From positions 1-5,779 of the forward strand of contig DAOVQG010000299.1 in the NCBI GenBank assembly GCA_030628805.1: a stretch of 5,779 bases of DNA, written 5' to 3'. Position 1 is the stretch's first letter; each line of letters begins with the position of its first letter. A model generated the notes under the pieces. The model saw nothing but the letters and a program-made list of their open reading frames with translations. It did no database searches and was not told where the DNA came from. A program made the translations under genes and the position numbers. Below, one piece after another: positions 5,721-5,779 of this stretch. The DNA comes from JAGMDK01 sp023128695. GTDB taxonomy: Bacteria; Planctomycetota; Phycisphaerae; UBA1845; Fen-1342.

Positions 5721-5779
5721 TGTGGCACCGGCATCTTGCCGGTGAGATATTCCACCACCGGCTGGAAGCCGGTGTCACA
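5721..5779. repeat. inverted pair of REP-like palindromes (BIME-like)
   Basis: Two small perfect hairpins lie 11 bases apart: CACCGGCA-TCT-TGCCGGTG (5726-5744) and CACCGGCT-GGA-AGCCGGTG (5756-5774). The 24-base unit beginning TGTG at 5721 matches the reverse complement of the last 24 bases, which end CACA at 5779, at 20 of 24 positions, so they are two copies of one element in opposite orientation. That is the layout of bacterial interspersed mosaic elements. The array may continue past the right edge. Confidence 0.75.

Overview
This is a G+C-rich bacterial window of 5,779 bases with five protein-coding loci, separated by intergenic DNA that is unusually full of palindromic repeats. The repeat style (short hairpins of the CACCGGC/GCCGGTG and CGCGGGC/GCCCGCG type, plus a tandem GGCTCGGCAGGAGCC repeat), weak or absent Shine-Dalgarno sequences at some starts, and the gene mix suggest a planctomycete or a relative. 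This assignment is by impression only, because the window holds no rRNA or other phylogenetic marker.

Left part, minus strand (about 2946 down to 239): an apparent three-cistron operon. It begins with a short open frame that keeps only the N-terminal signature of an acyltransferase-3 family membrane acetyltransferase. That frame overlaps by 11 bases the start of a full-length MBOAT (AlgI/DltB-like) membrane O-acyltransferase of 471 residues. Ten bases after the MBOAT stop (using the GTG start) comes a membrane-anchored SGNH/GDSL-like protein of 355 residues, with a GDS nucleophile block and a D-x-x-H block. MBOAT plus SGNH pairs usually move acyl groups, most often acetyl, across the membrane onto a cell-surface or exported polysaccharide. 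No glycan synthesis gene lies in the window, so the acceptor is unknown. Beyond the operon's 3' end are a possible outward extended -10 promoter and five tandem copies of a 32-bp repeat that runs to the left edge.

Middle: a divergent intergenic region of about 130 bases, containing a 10-bp tandem duplication, separates this operon from pcm on the plus strand. Pcm is a protein-L-isoaspartate O-methyltransferase that repairs damaged proteins.

Right part, plus strand: after pcm comes a 317-base spacer with four distinct palindromic structures, including an 11-bp inverted repeat just upstream of the next gene. That gene encodes the alpha subunit of indolepyruvate:ferredoxin oxidoreductase (IorA). 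It is complete in its thiamine-diphosphate domains but ends without the usual C-terminal ferredoxin-like 4Fe-4S domain. The window closes with a hairpin and an inverted pair of REP-like palindromes resembling a BIME.

I see no clearly new multi-gene system. The points most worth a second look are the acyltransferase-3 stub that overlaps the MBOAT start, the shortened IorA, the inverted repeat in the iorA leader, and the several families of palindromic intergenic repeats.
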